NCBI GenBank assembly: GCA_032164245.1
Contig: JAVMKO010000010.1
Location: 26,610,189 to 26,674,188 of the forward strand
Reading direction: 5' to 3'
Length of the DNA: 64,000 nt
DNA from: Sternotherus odoratus
Taxonomy: Eukaryota; Chordata; Testudines; Kinosternidae
Translations under genes and position numbers: made by a program
Notes under the pieces: model-generated
Seen by the model: the letters and a program-made list of their open reading frames with translations, nothing else
What the model was told of the DNA's origin: nothing
Databases searched by the model: none
In this document: positions 45,459 through 56,572 of the stretch, piece by piece
Position numbering within the stretch: the first letter of the stretch is position 1
Layout of the letters: the number at the start of each line of letters is the position of its first letter

Positions 45459-46229
45459 AGGGTAACCGTACATTGCATTTTGGCGAGGACAGACAGTGCC
45501 CTTTTTAAGTCCTGTCCCAAATGTCCTGACTTTTTTGAGGGGCAAAAATGGGCATTTGTGATCAGGGCTTTGGAGCAGAGCCCAGAGCTGGAGCGCGGAG
45601 CAGTGAAGCTTCAGGTTTATGTCTGGAACCAGAGTGGAGCTGGAGCACCACTCAAAAGCCCTGTTTGTGATCAGCAGTTGGCAAGAGCAAATGGAACAAA
45701 TGCCCAGTTTTACAAAAAAAACGGTGTCAGAGGAATGTTCAGGGGGGGGCAAGTGACAATGCTAGGTTCGGCATGGGGCTTGGGTGGTCAGCCCCAGGCA
45801 GCACAAGGCTTGGGTGAGCTGAAACGCCAGGTGACTTGGGCCAGCTCCTCACACTGCAGGGGGAGGGGATGGGAGCGTGAAAGGAAGGGGGGAGTAGAAG
45901 GGGCAGGAAGGAGGGGTAGGCTCAGGTGAGCAGCAACTTTGAAAAATCTACCTGTAACAGAGTTTGGAAGCATTAATTCCCAGATGTCATGCACCTAGAG
46001 CAGTGGTTCTCAAACTTTTTCTATTGGTGACCCCTTTCGGACACCAGGCCTCTAAGCGTGACCCCCCTTAGGGGTCAGACTCAGGGGCGGGGCAGGAGCC
46101 GGGCTGGGAGGGGTGCCAGCAGCCCCCCAGGGCAAAGGCTGGGCTCGAGGGGGGGCTGCTGGCACCCCTCAGGCCAGCCCCACGTGGTGTACCGTTTTTA
46201 CTTTGGGAAATATGGTCACCTTACACCTC
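45459..46229. mobile_element. Composite element bounded by TAGGGTAACC and GGTCACCTTA
   Basis: The left end TAGGGTAACCGTACAT and the reverse complement of the right end (TAAGGTGACCATATTT) match at about 12 of 16 positions, suggesting one transposon with diverged termini. It begins directly against the right duplication of hAT copy A. Inside lies the transplanted 220-bp duplicate (45936-46155). The 149-codon frame at 45480-45929 has no domain. Boundaries and unity are uncertain. Confidence 0.45.
45936..46155 (+). repeat. Local direct duplication, second copy
   Basis: Near-identical copy of 44927-45146, displaced by 1,009 bp in the same orientation. It carries host flank and only the left third of a hAT element, with no right end, so it did not arise by transposition. 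Either a very recent rearrangement or an assembly join. Confidence 0.9.
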
Positions 46230-48520
46230 GACTCAGAATCCGGCCATTGCAGCCCTAGTCTGCTCATTTCATAGGGGTCAGTTCCAACAAGACTGGGGAC
46301 ACTGATGCCTAAATCATTTACTCCTCTGTCACAGGATGCACTGCTGAAGATGCTGAATCAGCAAGAAATAAAAGAAAGGTGGAAGTTTGTAGCAAACCTA
46401 TGTCTAGAGATGGGGGCGGGGGGCACACAAGTGTAGGCGCCACCACTACTTAAGAGCTTTAAAAGTGTAAAAAGTCGCCAATTTACTGTTATGGTTACAC
46501 TTAAGTCAATTAAAATGTTTTATTAGCAGGGATCTGAATCTCTTACCTTCATTAACATTTAACAGTATATGGGAGAAAAAAGGTAAATAAAATATTATCT
46601 GGCTTTTTAAAGGTCATTCCAGTCTGAGCATTATAAAAAGCTAGCAGGGAACACAGAATATGGCCCTTTGTGTGGGTATAACACCACTAGCCAGTGCAAA
46701 ATATTAGTAGGAGAAAGACAGCAAATGAACATTCAGTGGCAGGTGAGTCTAAACTGCTAGTGTTTAAAATATACTTTATTGTGACCACTTTTTTAAAAAA
46801 AATCTGACTTGGGATAAGATCCTTCCCCCCTGCAGTTAAATTTTACATTATAAATCATTCTGTCCATACAGCATTTTAACTGATGCTCCTATTCTCAGCA
46901 CCTGCTTTTAAACAACCCTAGGCTAATTTCATCAGTTTGGATTACTACATACCTAATAGTCTGCATGCCTTTACCAAAGGAATATTTAGACTCTTTCTGG
47001 AATCTGTGCCCTAGCTAGGCTAGAGGGTGCTTCAGGGGCAACCTCCCAATTATAATTAGAAAGCTATTTTTGGTTGCTGCAGAAAGCCTACTAGCACCAC
47101 TATAGTTAAGGGTTTGTCAGCATTTCTATTTATACAAATAAAAACATTAAAGGATAGCCATAAAAATAATTCTGAGATGAATTTCATTTTACAAGGATTT
47201 TTATTAGACATTTTTATTTTTAAGTGATTTTATTTCAAAAAGTGGCCATAAAACTAAAGATGGAAGACTACAAAGTGGTTTTAATTTAGAATTCACCATG
47301 GCCTAAAGAAATATAGAATATTTCATTTATACTAAAATATTAAGTTTATATTTAAAATACTGCTTTCCTTTACCCCTTTAAAATAATGCTTTCCTAGCTT
47401 CTAAGATTAAAGGGATCATTAAAAAATAAAACGTGAAGCACAGAATTACCATAGCAAAATTACATATAATAAACCAGCTCCCTCATAAATATAAAAGTAC
47501 TCAGTACATCATCCTCTGCATTGTAAACTTATGTATAAAAGCACAGAGTAAATCAGTTCTTCATCAAACTCAAAGCTTCATATGCTATACATTGCAAAAC
47601 CATATTATCAAAGTGCACTGAAAACCAACTTCAATTAGAAGGGAAAGATAGCTTGGGAACCTTACAGGTATGAAATTTGATTGAGATAAGCATTCACATA
47701 GAGTAGGCTCAGTCAATCAAGGATCCTGTTGAAATAACATGTGACCAGAATCATGTGATGTAATCTAAAGAACTGCTTGAAACTAAAAAAAAACCCCAAA
47801 ACACAAAATACACAAACTAAACTAACCATTGTAAATGAATACACAAAATTGTGTTCTGGAATTTCCTTGGTCATTCAGAGTAGGTAATTAGTTTTCTTCC
47901 CATATTTAAGTTACATTTTCACTGCTACAAACCCTTTAACAGGAATTGCCACTTTCATGGAATCTCAAACCCAGAAAATGTGAGGAGTTTTCAAATTTGC
48001 AATGGGTATTTCATGCAGCTCTTCCCCTATCTATGCAAGCTTTATAATATATCTGCATATTGCTTGAATGTGTATAACCATCTTTAAAAATAATTAAAAT
48101 AATAAGAAAGGGCTTTCAGAATTTTTCCATTTCTTTCTTTCTAATCATTTTAATAGAAGCTGGTATTTATGGTAAGAATATACAAGCTAATGCACCAGCA
48201 AAGTGAATGATATACGTTTTAATTGAATAGTAAAGCACTGTAATGCCATCAATAAAAGTGATGAACCTAGAAACAGTGGGTTTTTTAAAATATGCTGATA
48301 TTTTAACAGTGGCTTATGTTATCAAGCACTTTGTAAAATATAGCTACTATTTCTCAGTTCATCACTTTCAGTGATGAAACAGAAGTACCATGGGATGAAT
48401 ATTTCTGTACTGGCTAGCTGGATGACTTGGCCACGTGAGTTTTTACAAAGGGCAAGACTATGAGTTCTATGCTCTCTTTGCTCTAATGCTGTAGGTACTA
48501 CGAAAGGCTCCACTCCTGTA
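46230..48520. other. AT-rich, gene-free and transposon-poor stretch
   Basis: About 2.3 kb with no recognisable transposon ends and no exon. It is strongly A/T-rich from 46500 on. The only notable frame, 62 codons at 47433, is AT-driven. Its contrast with the GC-rich transposon clusters on both sides is marked. Confidence 0.45.
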
Positions 48521-48523
48521 AAC

Positions 48524-48774
48524 TAAGGGCTGGGCTACACTGGGGGGTGGGGGAGGGGGCGGGGGCATGTGGCTACCTAAGATACACAACTTTAGCTACA
48601 CCACGGCAGCAAGTCGACCACTGCTGCTCCCCCGTCGACTCCTCTTCCTCCTCTTGCCGAGATGGAGTTCTGGAGTCGACGGGGAGCAAGTTCAGGGATC
48701 GAAGACACGATAAATCGATCCCCGATACATTGAGCACTACCTGCTGATCCAGTGAGTAGTATAGCCGTACCCTT
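48524..48774. mobile_element. MITE with TAAGGG...GGCTACACT ends
   Basis: The left end TAAGGGCTGGGCTACACT and the reverse complement of the right end, TAAGGGTACGGCTATACT, match at most positions. The interior is partly palindromic with repeated GTCGAC words: CCCCGTCGACTC at 48631 pairs with GAGTCGACGGGG at 48672. The hAT copy C inserted at its right tip, using CCTTAGAG as target. No duplication of its own was identified. Confidence 0.7.
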
Positions 48775-48778
48775 AGAG

Positions 48779-50210
48779 CAGTGGTTCTCAAACTTTTTCT
48801 ATTGGTGACCCCTTTCGGACACCAGGCCTCTAAGCGTGACCCCCCTTAGGTGTTGGGGGCGGGGCATGGGCTGGGCTGGGGGGGGTGCCAGCACCCCCCC
48901 GGGATAGGGGCTGAACTGGGGATATGTGGGTGTAGGGGTGCCAGCCCCCCAGGGCAGAGGCCGGGCTCAGGGGAGGGTGCCAGCAACCCCCCGGGATGGG
49001 GGACAGGACCCAGGGTGCTGCCAGCAGCCCGCTGCAGCAGGGGCTGGGGCTTGGGGCACCGCCGGCAGCCCGCTGCAGCAGGGGCCGGGGCTTGGGTAGG
49101 GTGACCAGATCACAAGAGAGAAATATAAGGACACATTGGGCGAGCGGGGGGTGGGGAGAGGAGCAATGGGGAGGTGCAAGGATATTTTGGCACCCTAGGC
49201 AAAAATTTTACCTTGCACCCCCTCTCCCCTTTTCCCAGAGCATTGCTCATTATAATTTTTTTAATGAATACTGGATAATGTAATGTAGCATGGCGCAGAG
49301 GGTTGGGGTATGGAGGGGCCTCTGGCTTGGACTGGGGATAAAGTGGTTGGGGTGTTGGAGGGGCTCAGGGCTAGGGCAGAGGGTTGGGATGTGTGGGGAG
49401 GGCTCTGGCTGGGGCTGGAGATGAGGGGTTTGGGGTGCTGGAGTGGCTCAGGGCCCAAGTAGAGGGTTGGGGTTCTGTGGGGGGGGGTAAAGCTCTTGCT
49501 GGGGTGTGGGCTCTGGGGTGGGGCAGGGCTGGGGATGAGTTTGGGACGGGTGCTCTGGGACTGGGGCCAGAGAGGAGGACTCCCCCCATCCCTTTCCCTG
49601 CCAGCAGCAGCAAGCTCTGGGACAGGGACCCCCTTTCCTGCTCCTCCAGCAGCAAACTCACTCACCCGTCACTGACAGTGGAAGCTGGCGGGCACTAGGA
49701 CCCTGCGGCAGCAGTTGCTGCAGGGAGGCAACCTGTTGCTGCAGGGAAGAGAAGGGAGGCTTCTGACTGCCCCTGTCCGCGGAAGGTCTAAGGGGGCAGC
49801 AAGGGGAGACCAGGGAACCCATGGGGGAGTCGCGGGGGGAGGGAACAGCCGGAGCCAGGTTGCAAGGGGGGGCTCTCTGCTCTGGCGCTGGCTGCATGGT
49901 GGGCCCCCGCCCCTGCAGCATGCCCCAGGTGGCAGAGAGCTCTCCGACCGGGGGATGCAGTCCACTTTCACCTAACTCTGACTCTACCAGAGGGGAGGGA
50001 GGCGAGAGGGCTCTCTGCCGCCCCGCCTTCCTCTGCCGGTGTAGCAGTGGCTGGGGCGCCGCCGGCAGCCCACTGCGGCAGGGGCCGGGTCGGGGCTCTG
50101 CCAGCAGGGGTTAGGATCAGGGCTGGCTGCCGGTAGCAGGGGCTCGCGACCCCCACATAATCGGGTCGCGACCCCTCAAGGGGTCCTAACCCCCAGTTTG
50201 AGAACCAATG
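48779..50210. mobile_element. hAT element, 1,432 bp, copy C, with nested sequence
   Basis: Left end CAGTGGTTCTCAAACT, right end AGTTTGAGAACCAATG. Flanks CCTTAGAG at 48771-48778 and 50211-50218 are a perfect 8-bp duplication. The outer 300 bp on the left and about 160 bp on the right match copy A. The middle, from 49097 (TAGGGTGACCAGATCAC) to about 50050, is absent from copy A and looks like one or more nested insertions. It contains a phrase 'caccctaggcaaaaattttaccttgcacccc'. Frames of 84-134 codons on both strands are GC artefacts. Confidence 0.88.
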
Positions 50211-50218
50211 CCTTAGAG

Positions 50219-50885
50219 GGACCAATACAGGTGCTGCAATCCACCTATGCCATGTGCATTTCCTTGCCAGAACAGGGACAGAGTCGTTAAGTAAATACCA
50301 TAAAAGCTAACACTTTCCAACACATTTTCAAATGAGAAATCTGCAGTTTTCTGTTCACTTACGTTTTGAAGGGGAGGGAAGGTACTGTGATCCAATAATC
50401 CATTAGGCAAATTTCTAATGTAGGGGTTCTTTGCATAGAACAGTATTGTTGTGCCTGAAATCAGTGCTAAGTTTTCAGTTTTTCAAAATTGTTTGGTTGT
50501 TTCTGTTAAGTAAATAATTGCATGGATTGTACAAGTCCATTCAACTCTCCAGTCTTGCAAAGCAAATGCTTCTCTCACACAGAATCAGTAAAATTAACTA
50601 ACTATAAATAAATATGGTTAATCAGCAGCACTTGCATAGTGGCTAAAAAGTACAACTTTGTAAATATGAAAAACCAAGAGAAGGGAAAAATAGGTATTTC
50701 CTTATAGATCTAGGAACTATACATCTAGAATGGAATTCTGGCCTCACTCCCCATAGGGCTAGATTTCACTGCCAGTTTAGGTTCTGAAGAAAGAGAAAGT
50801 ATTCTATTACTTTAAATATTAGGAGGTGTTACTCAGAGAACCCCCAGTGCCACACACCAATTAGCAGCTGCAGAACAAGGTCTCC
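50219..50885. other. No gene or assigned repeat
   Basis: AT-rich unassigned DNA following the hAT cluster. Nothing supported. Confidence 0.4.
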
Positions 50886-50889
50886 CATT

Positions 50890-51055
50890 TTGTCTCTTTC
50901 TTAAAATCTGACAGCTACAATTTTGGGAGATTTTTTTAAAGGTTTTTTTTCCAGCCAAAACAATCTGATGAATTTGTGAAATGTTTAAGCCAGCACGAAT
51001 CTACATTTTTTGGTTGGGGAAAAATTTTGGCCCAAAAATGTTGACCAGCTCTATG
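50890..51055. repeat. A/T-rich fold-back repeat ending 'TTGACCAGCTCT'
   Basis: Reads 'ttttttccagccaaaacaa ... tttggttggggaaaaattttggcccaaaaatgttgaccagctct'. The end TTGACCAGCTCT is the reverse complement of the AGCTGGTCAA start seen at 58934, so both belong to one fold-back family. Confidence 0.5.
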
Positions 51056-51064
51056 CAGAACACC

Positions 51065-51215
51065 TATAGAGAAGGAGTGGTGGGTAAATATTATTCACAT
51101 TTTACAGATGGGGAAACAGTGAGAGAAAGGTGCAGGGACTCACAGAAGACCACCCAGTAAGTCATTGTCAGAGCCAGGATTAAGATGGGGAGATCAGTGC
51201 ACCCCCTTAGCCCTC
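51065..51215 (-). mobile_element. MIR-family SINE remnant
   Basis: Minus-strand MIR words: 'attattcacattttacagatggggaaacagtgagagaaagg', 'gactcacagaagaccacccagtaagtcattgtcagagccaggatta'. Moderate divergence. Confidence 0.75.
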
Positions 51216-51219
51216 AGGA

Positions 51220-52480
51220 GTCAAACCTGAAGTCTTCCTAGCATTCTGAGCTGTTAGTGCTAGTCCATTAGTAGTGGTAATAAAAATAATCTGTATTGTT
51301 CCATAAATTTGGAGAGCGAAATATAAATACAATAGGATTTAAATCACCATTACTATATCTAGGCAAGTGTCTGAAACACCCGTGTTTTCAGACTCATCTC
51401 CTGAATGGTGCCCAATGCCTCAGAAGACATGTCTGGGATAATTAAATGAAAATTCTATCACAGCTCACTGGCTGTCAGTTGAAACATACAGGATTAGTTC
51501 TCACTATGTTTCAAAGGACAGGGCACAGAATAGGTAGGGAAATGGCAAAGCAGGGGGAAAGAATGCTGGATAAGTTTAAGAGCAGATGTTCTAGGCAGAA
51601 CAAAATTAATATGAAACACCAGTTTCTACATCAGACGACCTCATTTTGAATTTCATAATTATGTCACATTGCAGCTCATTAATTGCTGTGAGAAAAAGCC
51701 TCATGCAGGAGTTTCTGCCTGCTGAGACAGCCTGACAGAGCAGCCGACTCTCATGAAAAATGGGCACCTGCAGAAGGAACCCATCAGCATGCATGATAAC
51801 TGGTATCAAGTGCCAGGTCAGAGACAAACCACAAAGAATTTGCCTCAATGTAATTAGAAGGTTTTATCAGAGCAGGTAACGACCTGAACATCTCAGTAAT
51901 GTCATTTCTTCCCCCCCCCCAAAAAAAAAACTAGTATAAAATGCAATAAGTAGGCAAAATAAAAAATTAATACATTCTCAGATGACTAACATGTAACATG
52001 TTAGGAGTAGTACAGATTTTATCTGGCTCAGCATATTCAGTGCACATGTGCCTTATCTGCACCCCACCAAAGCAAGTACTCTGATGAACAAAAATGTGAC
52101 TTTGAGGGCAAATGAGGCATGAAACATATTGGCCAATAAGCAACAGTCACAAGAAGGTCATACTAAATGTTATTTACCCAACAATAGGCTAGAAAATTTT
52201 GGAGCCGAGCACAGTCTTACAACTGCTTTCTCAGATTGTGCCTTATCTCAGACATAACACATCCTTTGCAAGTGGGATCACTGGTAAAATTACTGCGGTT
52301 GCATTCTATCACTTATGATCATAGTATACAAAACAGATCTTAAATCTGGGGGTGAGAACTTAATAGGAGGTTTAGGAAAGCTGATTAATAAAACAGAAGT
52401 GGTATAAAACAGAGTACTGGACTTGTATCATTCTTAATGGCAATACCAGATTAGCAGAAGCAGATAATTTAAAAAATGTA
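51220..52480. other. No gene; short C/A run
   Basis: Unassigned AT-rich DNA with a C run followed by an A run at 51911-51930. Frames of 67-80 codons on both strands are unconvincing. Confidence 0.4.
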
Positions 52481-52484
52481 ATTA

Positions 52485-52605
52485 TTGGTATTGCCTAGAA
52501 GTCCTGGCCATAGCCCAGGATCCCAAAGAGTATAAGACTAGAAACAACAGATGGATACAGAAAGAGAGGGAACACAAGGAAACTGCATCTTGCTTCAATG
52601 GGAGT
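52485..52605 (+). repeat. Dispersed reptile repeat fragment
   Basis: 'aaagagtataagactagaaacaacagatggatacagaaagagagggaacacaaggaaac' follows the right part of the repeat at 15186-15390, with its left part missing. Confidence 0.5.
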
Positions 52606-52869
52606 TCCATGCCCATCACGGCAGAAAATAGGATCCTGTAATAGGAGAGCTCCTGGCTAATGAAAAACCAACAACAATTATTTAGAGCAAAGGTTGAGTA
52701 TATTCTACTTTTACCTCCAAACAAATGCTGGCTGTTGCTACTTTTACACCATTAATTTATCCTCATGTTCTGACCAACCATGAGCCCCGACACAGCTACC
52801 CGGAAGAAATAAACCGAGGATGAGATGCATGCGCTGTAGCTGCAGGTGGGCTTTAAGGCCAGGGTACAC

Positions 52870-52950
52870 CACAATGCGAGGTCTGATAAAGCTCCTCTTA
52901 GCTCAGTTTGAGGAGGCTTTGTGGTGTGTCAATTCTGTGGGCTTGGGTGT
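52870..52950. repeat. Left arm of a distant inverted repeat pair
   Basis: 52884-52904 is the exact reverse complement of 53709-53729 over 21 bases (core TAAAGCTCCTCTTAGCTC). Weaker similarity runs on to 'ctttgtggtgtgtcaattctgtggg', which matches the complement of 53660-53690. Two inverted copies of one unnamed repeat. Confidence 0.6.
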
Positions 52951-53094
52951 GTGTAAGATGAGACGGGGGAGAGCCAGGATCAGGGTACAAGAAATGAATC
53001 TCACAGGTATTTTCCCTGTTCTGTATAGTGGAAAAGCCAGGCAGAATTTAGCCCAATATGAAGTTTACATTGTTTAACAGTGTTATTTTTCTAA

Positions 53095-53097
<3 letters not shown>

Positions 53098-53132
<35 letters not shown>
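53098..53132 (+). repeat. (GA)n microsatellite
   Basis: About seventeen GA units without interruption. Likely polymorphic. Confidence 0.95.
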
Positions 53133-53135
<3 letters not shown>

Positions 53136-53639
53136 GCAGCCCTGGATTATGCCAGTTTCTTATGGCAAGCTCCACAGGGGGTGCTCTTAGCCAGTCAGTA
53201 CAGTCCTAAAATTTGGGCAAGCCCTGGCCAGGGATTTCAGTCCAACCCCCACAGCTGTCTCCACCAGTGGAGCTCTCCAGAAGAGTCTTCCCCCAGCATA
53301 ATGCCAGACACAAGGCACCACTGAAAATATTGCAGACCCCTGCAGACCCCTGCAAAAAAAAAAAAAGGGGGTGAGTCATCCAATCAAGAATTAGAATCAA
53401 TACCACATGACTGACTTGACCAACTGGACAGCACAAATATCAAATTCTTGAAGCACCAATGACAGCAAATAGTTTGCAACCAATCCATAGGCTGGAGTGC
53501 TAGCCTAGGACAGTCAAGTAATCTTGAGTATCCAGCAAATTAGTAAAAATTGCATCTGTGGATAAATGGCTAATAGAGAGAAGGGTTAAAATACATGGAT
53601 TCCTTATTCACTACAAAGAGTTCACCTAGCTCTACCCTC

Positions 53640-53735
53640 CATTGTACTGAATTGGTCCCACAATCCTATTGCATGCCACAAACCTAGGGGATTGACAGAC
53701 GTCAAATGGAGCTAAGAGGAGCTTTATCAAACAGA
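53640..53735. repeat. Right arm of the distant inverted repeat pair
   Basis: Complement of 52870-52950 as described there. The arms are about 0.8 kb apart with a (GA)n run between them. Confidence 0.6.
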
Positions 53736-53764
53736 CATTTTTGATTTTGCAGCATTTTTGTAGG

Positions 53765-53960
53765 CAGGTCGTGGAAGTGGGAAGAATAGATAGGGCACCA
53801 GACTGGGAATCAAGAGATCTGGATTCACTTCCCGGCTTAATCACAGACTTCATGTGTGACCTTGAGTCAGTCATTTGATCTGCTGTACATCTCATCTATA
53901 AAATGGGGTAGCACTTCTCCACCTCATTGAAGAGTTAGGATAAAAATCTATTAATGACAG
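53765..53960 (+). mobile_element. MIR-family SINE remnant
   Basis: Plus-strand MIR order: 'tagggcaccagactgggaatcaagagatctggattcacttccc', 'gtgtgaccttgagtcagtcatttgatct', 'catctataaaatggggtagcacttctccacctcattgaagagttagg'. It includes the tRNA-derived head, core and part of the tail. Confidence 0.85.
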
Positions 53961-53964
53961 CAAT

Positions 53965-55535
53965 GAGAGCCTTATAGGGAGATAGCTCATTCCTTTATAT
54001 TTCTCAGTTATTCAAAGACTATAGCTATTTTGTCTATTTAGATAGTTGGTCTATAGGTATTTGGTCTATTTTCATTGCAGCCATCACCACGGTATGTGAA
54101 CACTTAGTTTTGTACTGTATAGTAAAACTATGTGGATTGCTCCACTGCCCGTTATCTCTATGTACATTATGTTGCCGTAAAGAAGACAGGGGCTCTCTCA
54201 GGTATTAGTAATGAACTTAATATTTTTGGAAAGAAGGTTTCTTTATGACCCAGTATCTAGGCAGCAGGAAGATTGACAGCTCTAAACTAAGGTCTTAGAG
54301 CTATGATAGTCAAGCCCTCCCTTTGTGGATTAGTCCTCTATGTTTAATATTCCCATATAAACATATTTATATCTAACATAAAACAGCCTTTGGATCCAAT
54401 TCAGTCCAGTTTCATAAATGAATGATATTATGAGCAAGTGAAAATGGGAGTTGTGCCAGGTTACACCACACCTTAATTTGGGCCCATGCCTGTTGTGCAT
54501 TGGTAAGCTCTTGAATACAGAAAGAAATCTGGGTAGAAGAACTATCTTAAAAGTATTATTTGAGTCACACCAATATTCACCAGCCATCAGTGGTCCCTCA
54601 AATTTTGTCAAAGACAAACTTGAAACGGGATACAGATTTTCTAGGTCTGTTTGAACAGCCAGGACCATCCTGAGACTTTGAGTTCAAACTGTACATACTG
54701 GGGTAAAGACTCCAGGGATCAAGTTACAGGATGTTTTTCTGTTACTGCCCTTTAGTCCTATTTTCTATTCTAATAAACCCTCAGAAATGAATATGGTGAC
54801 ACCCCCAATGTGTGAACCCAAACAGAAGTGTCAAGAGTGAATCTTACATAGGGGTTTGTGGCAAGACCTTACTATTAGAAAGAGAGCCTCATCTGAGCCT
54901 GAATCTTTTTGAACCTCAGGCACTATAAAAGTTCAAAAAAACAGTTCTGGCTTAGAAACATTTGCAAATCTGTTTCACACTCAGCTTGGGAGGATTTTCT
55001 ACTCTAATTTGAGGGAACTCATTTCTCCAGAGCTCAGGTGTTATAGGAACCAATTCCTCACTCTCATGTGCTATGTCTTTAACAAGCTGGACCTAATCAA
55101 GTCTTCAAAAACACATGAAAGTTCAAAGACTAAACCTGGAGTAAACCAAGGCTCACCAAACCAGACAATAACTGTCTGGCATGTACTGACATGGCTATTT
55201 TGCTTCAGTAGCTCAGTAGTTTCATTATTACTAACATTCATCATGCAAATAGCTGGATGGAATGTTAGGGCTCCTCTAATTTTAACAAAAAATATTGACA
55301 AACAGCACCACCACCCGACATGACCTCAGTTTTACCTTCTGAATACCTGCAGCAATCAGCAAGATCAAACAGAGTAGCAGCAATTTCTTTCAAAATTAAA
55401 CCTATCATTAGTGCACAGCAAACATGACAGAGAACAACTTTAGGTTAAAAACCTCGAACAGTTCCCTGACAATTTAACACAATTTAGCAGAGCCATATGG
55501 CTCCCTTGATGAACTCAGCTTTAAAGTGCTTTATG
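53965..55535. other. No gene or assigned repeat
   Basis: Unassigned DNA. The 112-codon frame at 54330-54668 and the 104-codon frame at 55009-55323 have overlapping frames on the opposite strand and no motifs. Confidence 0.4.
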
Positions 55536-55539
55536 AACA

Positions 55540-55705
55540 TTCATTAAGCCTTCCAATATCCCTCTAGGTATATTTTGTCATTGGGCCCACTTCATTGATA
55601 GTTAAGCCCAAACCTGAGCCTAAGAAAGGTTAAATGAATTGAAAAGAAACTTGGAGGCCTGATTCCCAAATTTCTGCTCTAACCAGTAGACCACCCTGTT
55701 TCCCC
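55540..55705 (-). mobile_element. Degenerate MIR-family SINE
   Basis: 'tattttgtcattgggcccacttcattgatagttaagcccaaacctgagcctaagaaaggttaaatgaattg' and 'ctctaaccagtagaccaccctgtttcc' keep the minus-strand MIR order but are strongly diverged. Confidence 0.55.
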
Positions 55706-55709
55706 CCAA

Positions 55710-56343
55710 AAGTGAGTTTTCATAATCTGATATAGTTGTAATATACCAAACATTTTTCTTTATTCTATCATTCTGTGTCTGTGTTTAAGAAGCGGTTCCA
55801 AAGGATTGATAGTACACAGACTATATATAATTATAGTTTTACTCCCATTTAAAGAAAAAAACCAAATGATCACATTAAACATGAGGTGAGATAATCCCAG
55901 AGGCACAATCCAGAATCACAGCTGATATCTTGACTAGGGAAGAATATTTCACTACCAAGAATTGTCACTTTTCCATCATATTACAGTTTTGTTTTCAAGA
56001 CTGAAATCTACTTTTCTCTCATATCTACTGCACTCCTTGCAAGCAACACTAAGTCCAGCTCATCTATTTGGTTTTGGAAGAAGACTTCAACTGAGCTTCA
56101 TTTCTTTCACATCTTTGTAATTCATCACCTCAGAACATCAATATCTCATTGTGAATATGGGATTTTATTAAGAAATCCTCTGCCGTTTGCCCTGGCACCC
56201 CAACCTTAATACAATGCAAGAAACACAATTTTCCTTTGTCCTGCTTATCTGTATTACATTCGTCCTCAGCAAGATTCCTGGGGAAATTCACAAACTATCT
56301 CACTATTTTAGTTTGAAATATGACCAGTTATATTAATATATAT
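55710..56343. other. No gene or assigned repeat
   Basis: Unassigned AT-rich DNA ending in a short TA run at the hAT insertion site. Confidence 0.4.
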
Positions 56344-56572
56344 CAGCGGTTCTCAAACTTTTGTACTGGTGACCCCTTTCATCTAGCAAGCCTTTGAGTG
56401 TGACCCCCTCCCTTATCAATTAATCACGTTTTAATATATTAAACACCATTAGAAATGCTGGAGGCAAAGTGGGGTTTGGGATGAAGGTTGACAGTTCGTG
56501 ACCCCCCCATGTAATAACGTCAACCTTCTGAGGGGCCCAACCCCCCAGTTTGAGAACCCCTGAATATATCCA
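56344..56572. mobile_element. hAT element, 229 bp, 'TTCTCAAACTTTT' family, copy D
   Basis: Left end CAGCGGTTCTCAAACTTTT, right end CAGTTTGAGAACCCCTG, with 'ggtgacccctttc' and 'gacccccccatg' subterminal words as in copies A and C. The flanks are TA-rich (AATATATA on the left, AATATATC on the right), compatible with an 8-bp duplication but not decisive. It lacks the GC-rich middle of its relatives. Confidence 0.8.

Noticed and set aside
45049..50225. Open frames of 84-149 codons in GC-rich DNA
   Set aside because: They fall inside hAT copies A and C or the composite element, show no domain, and overlap on opposite strands.
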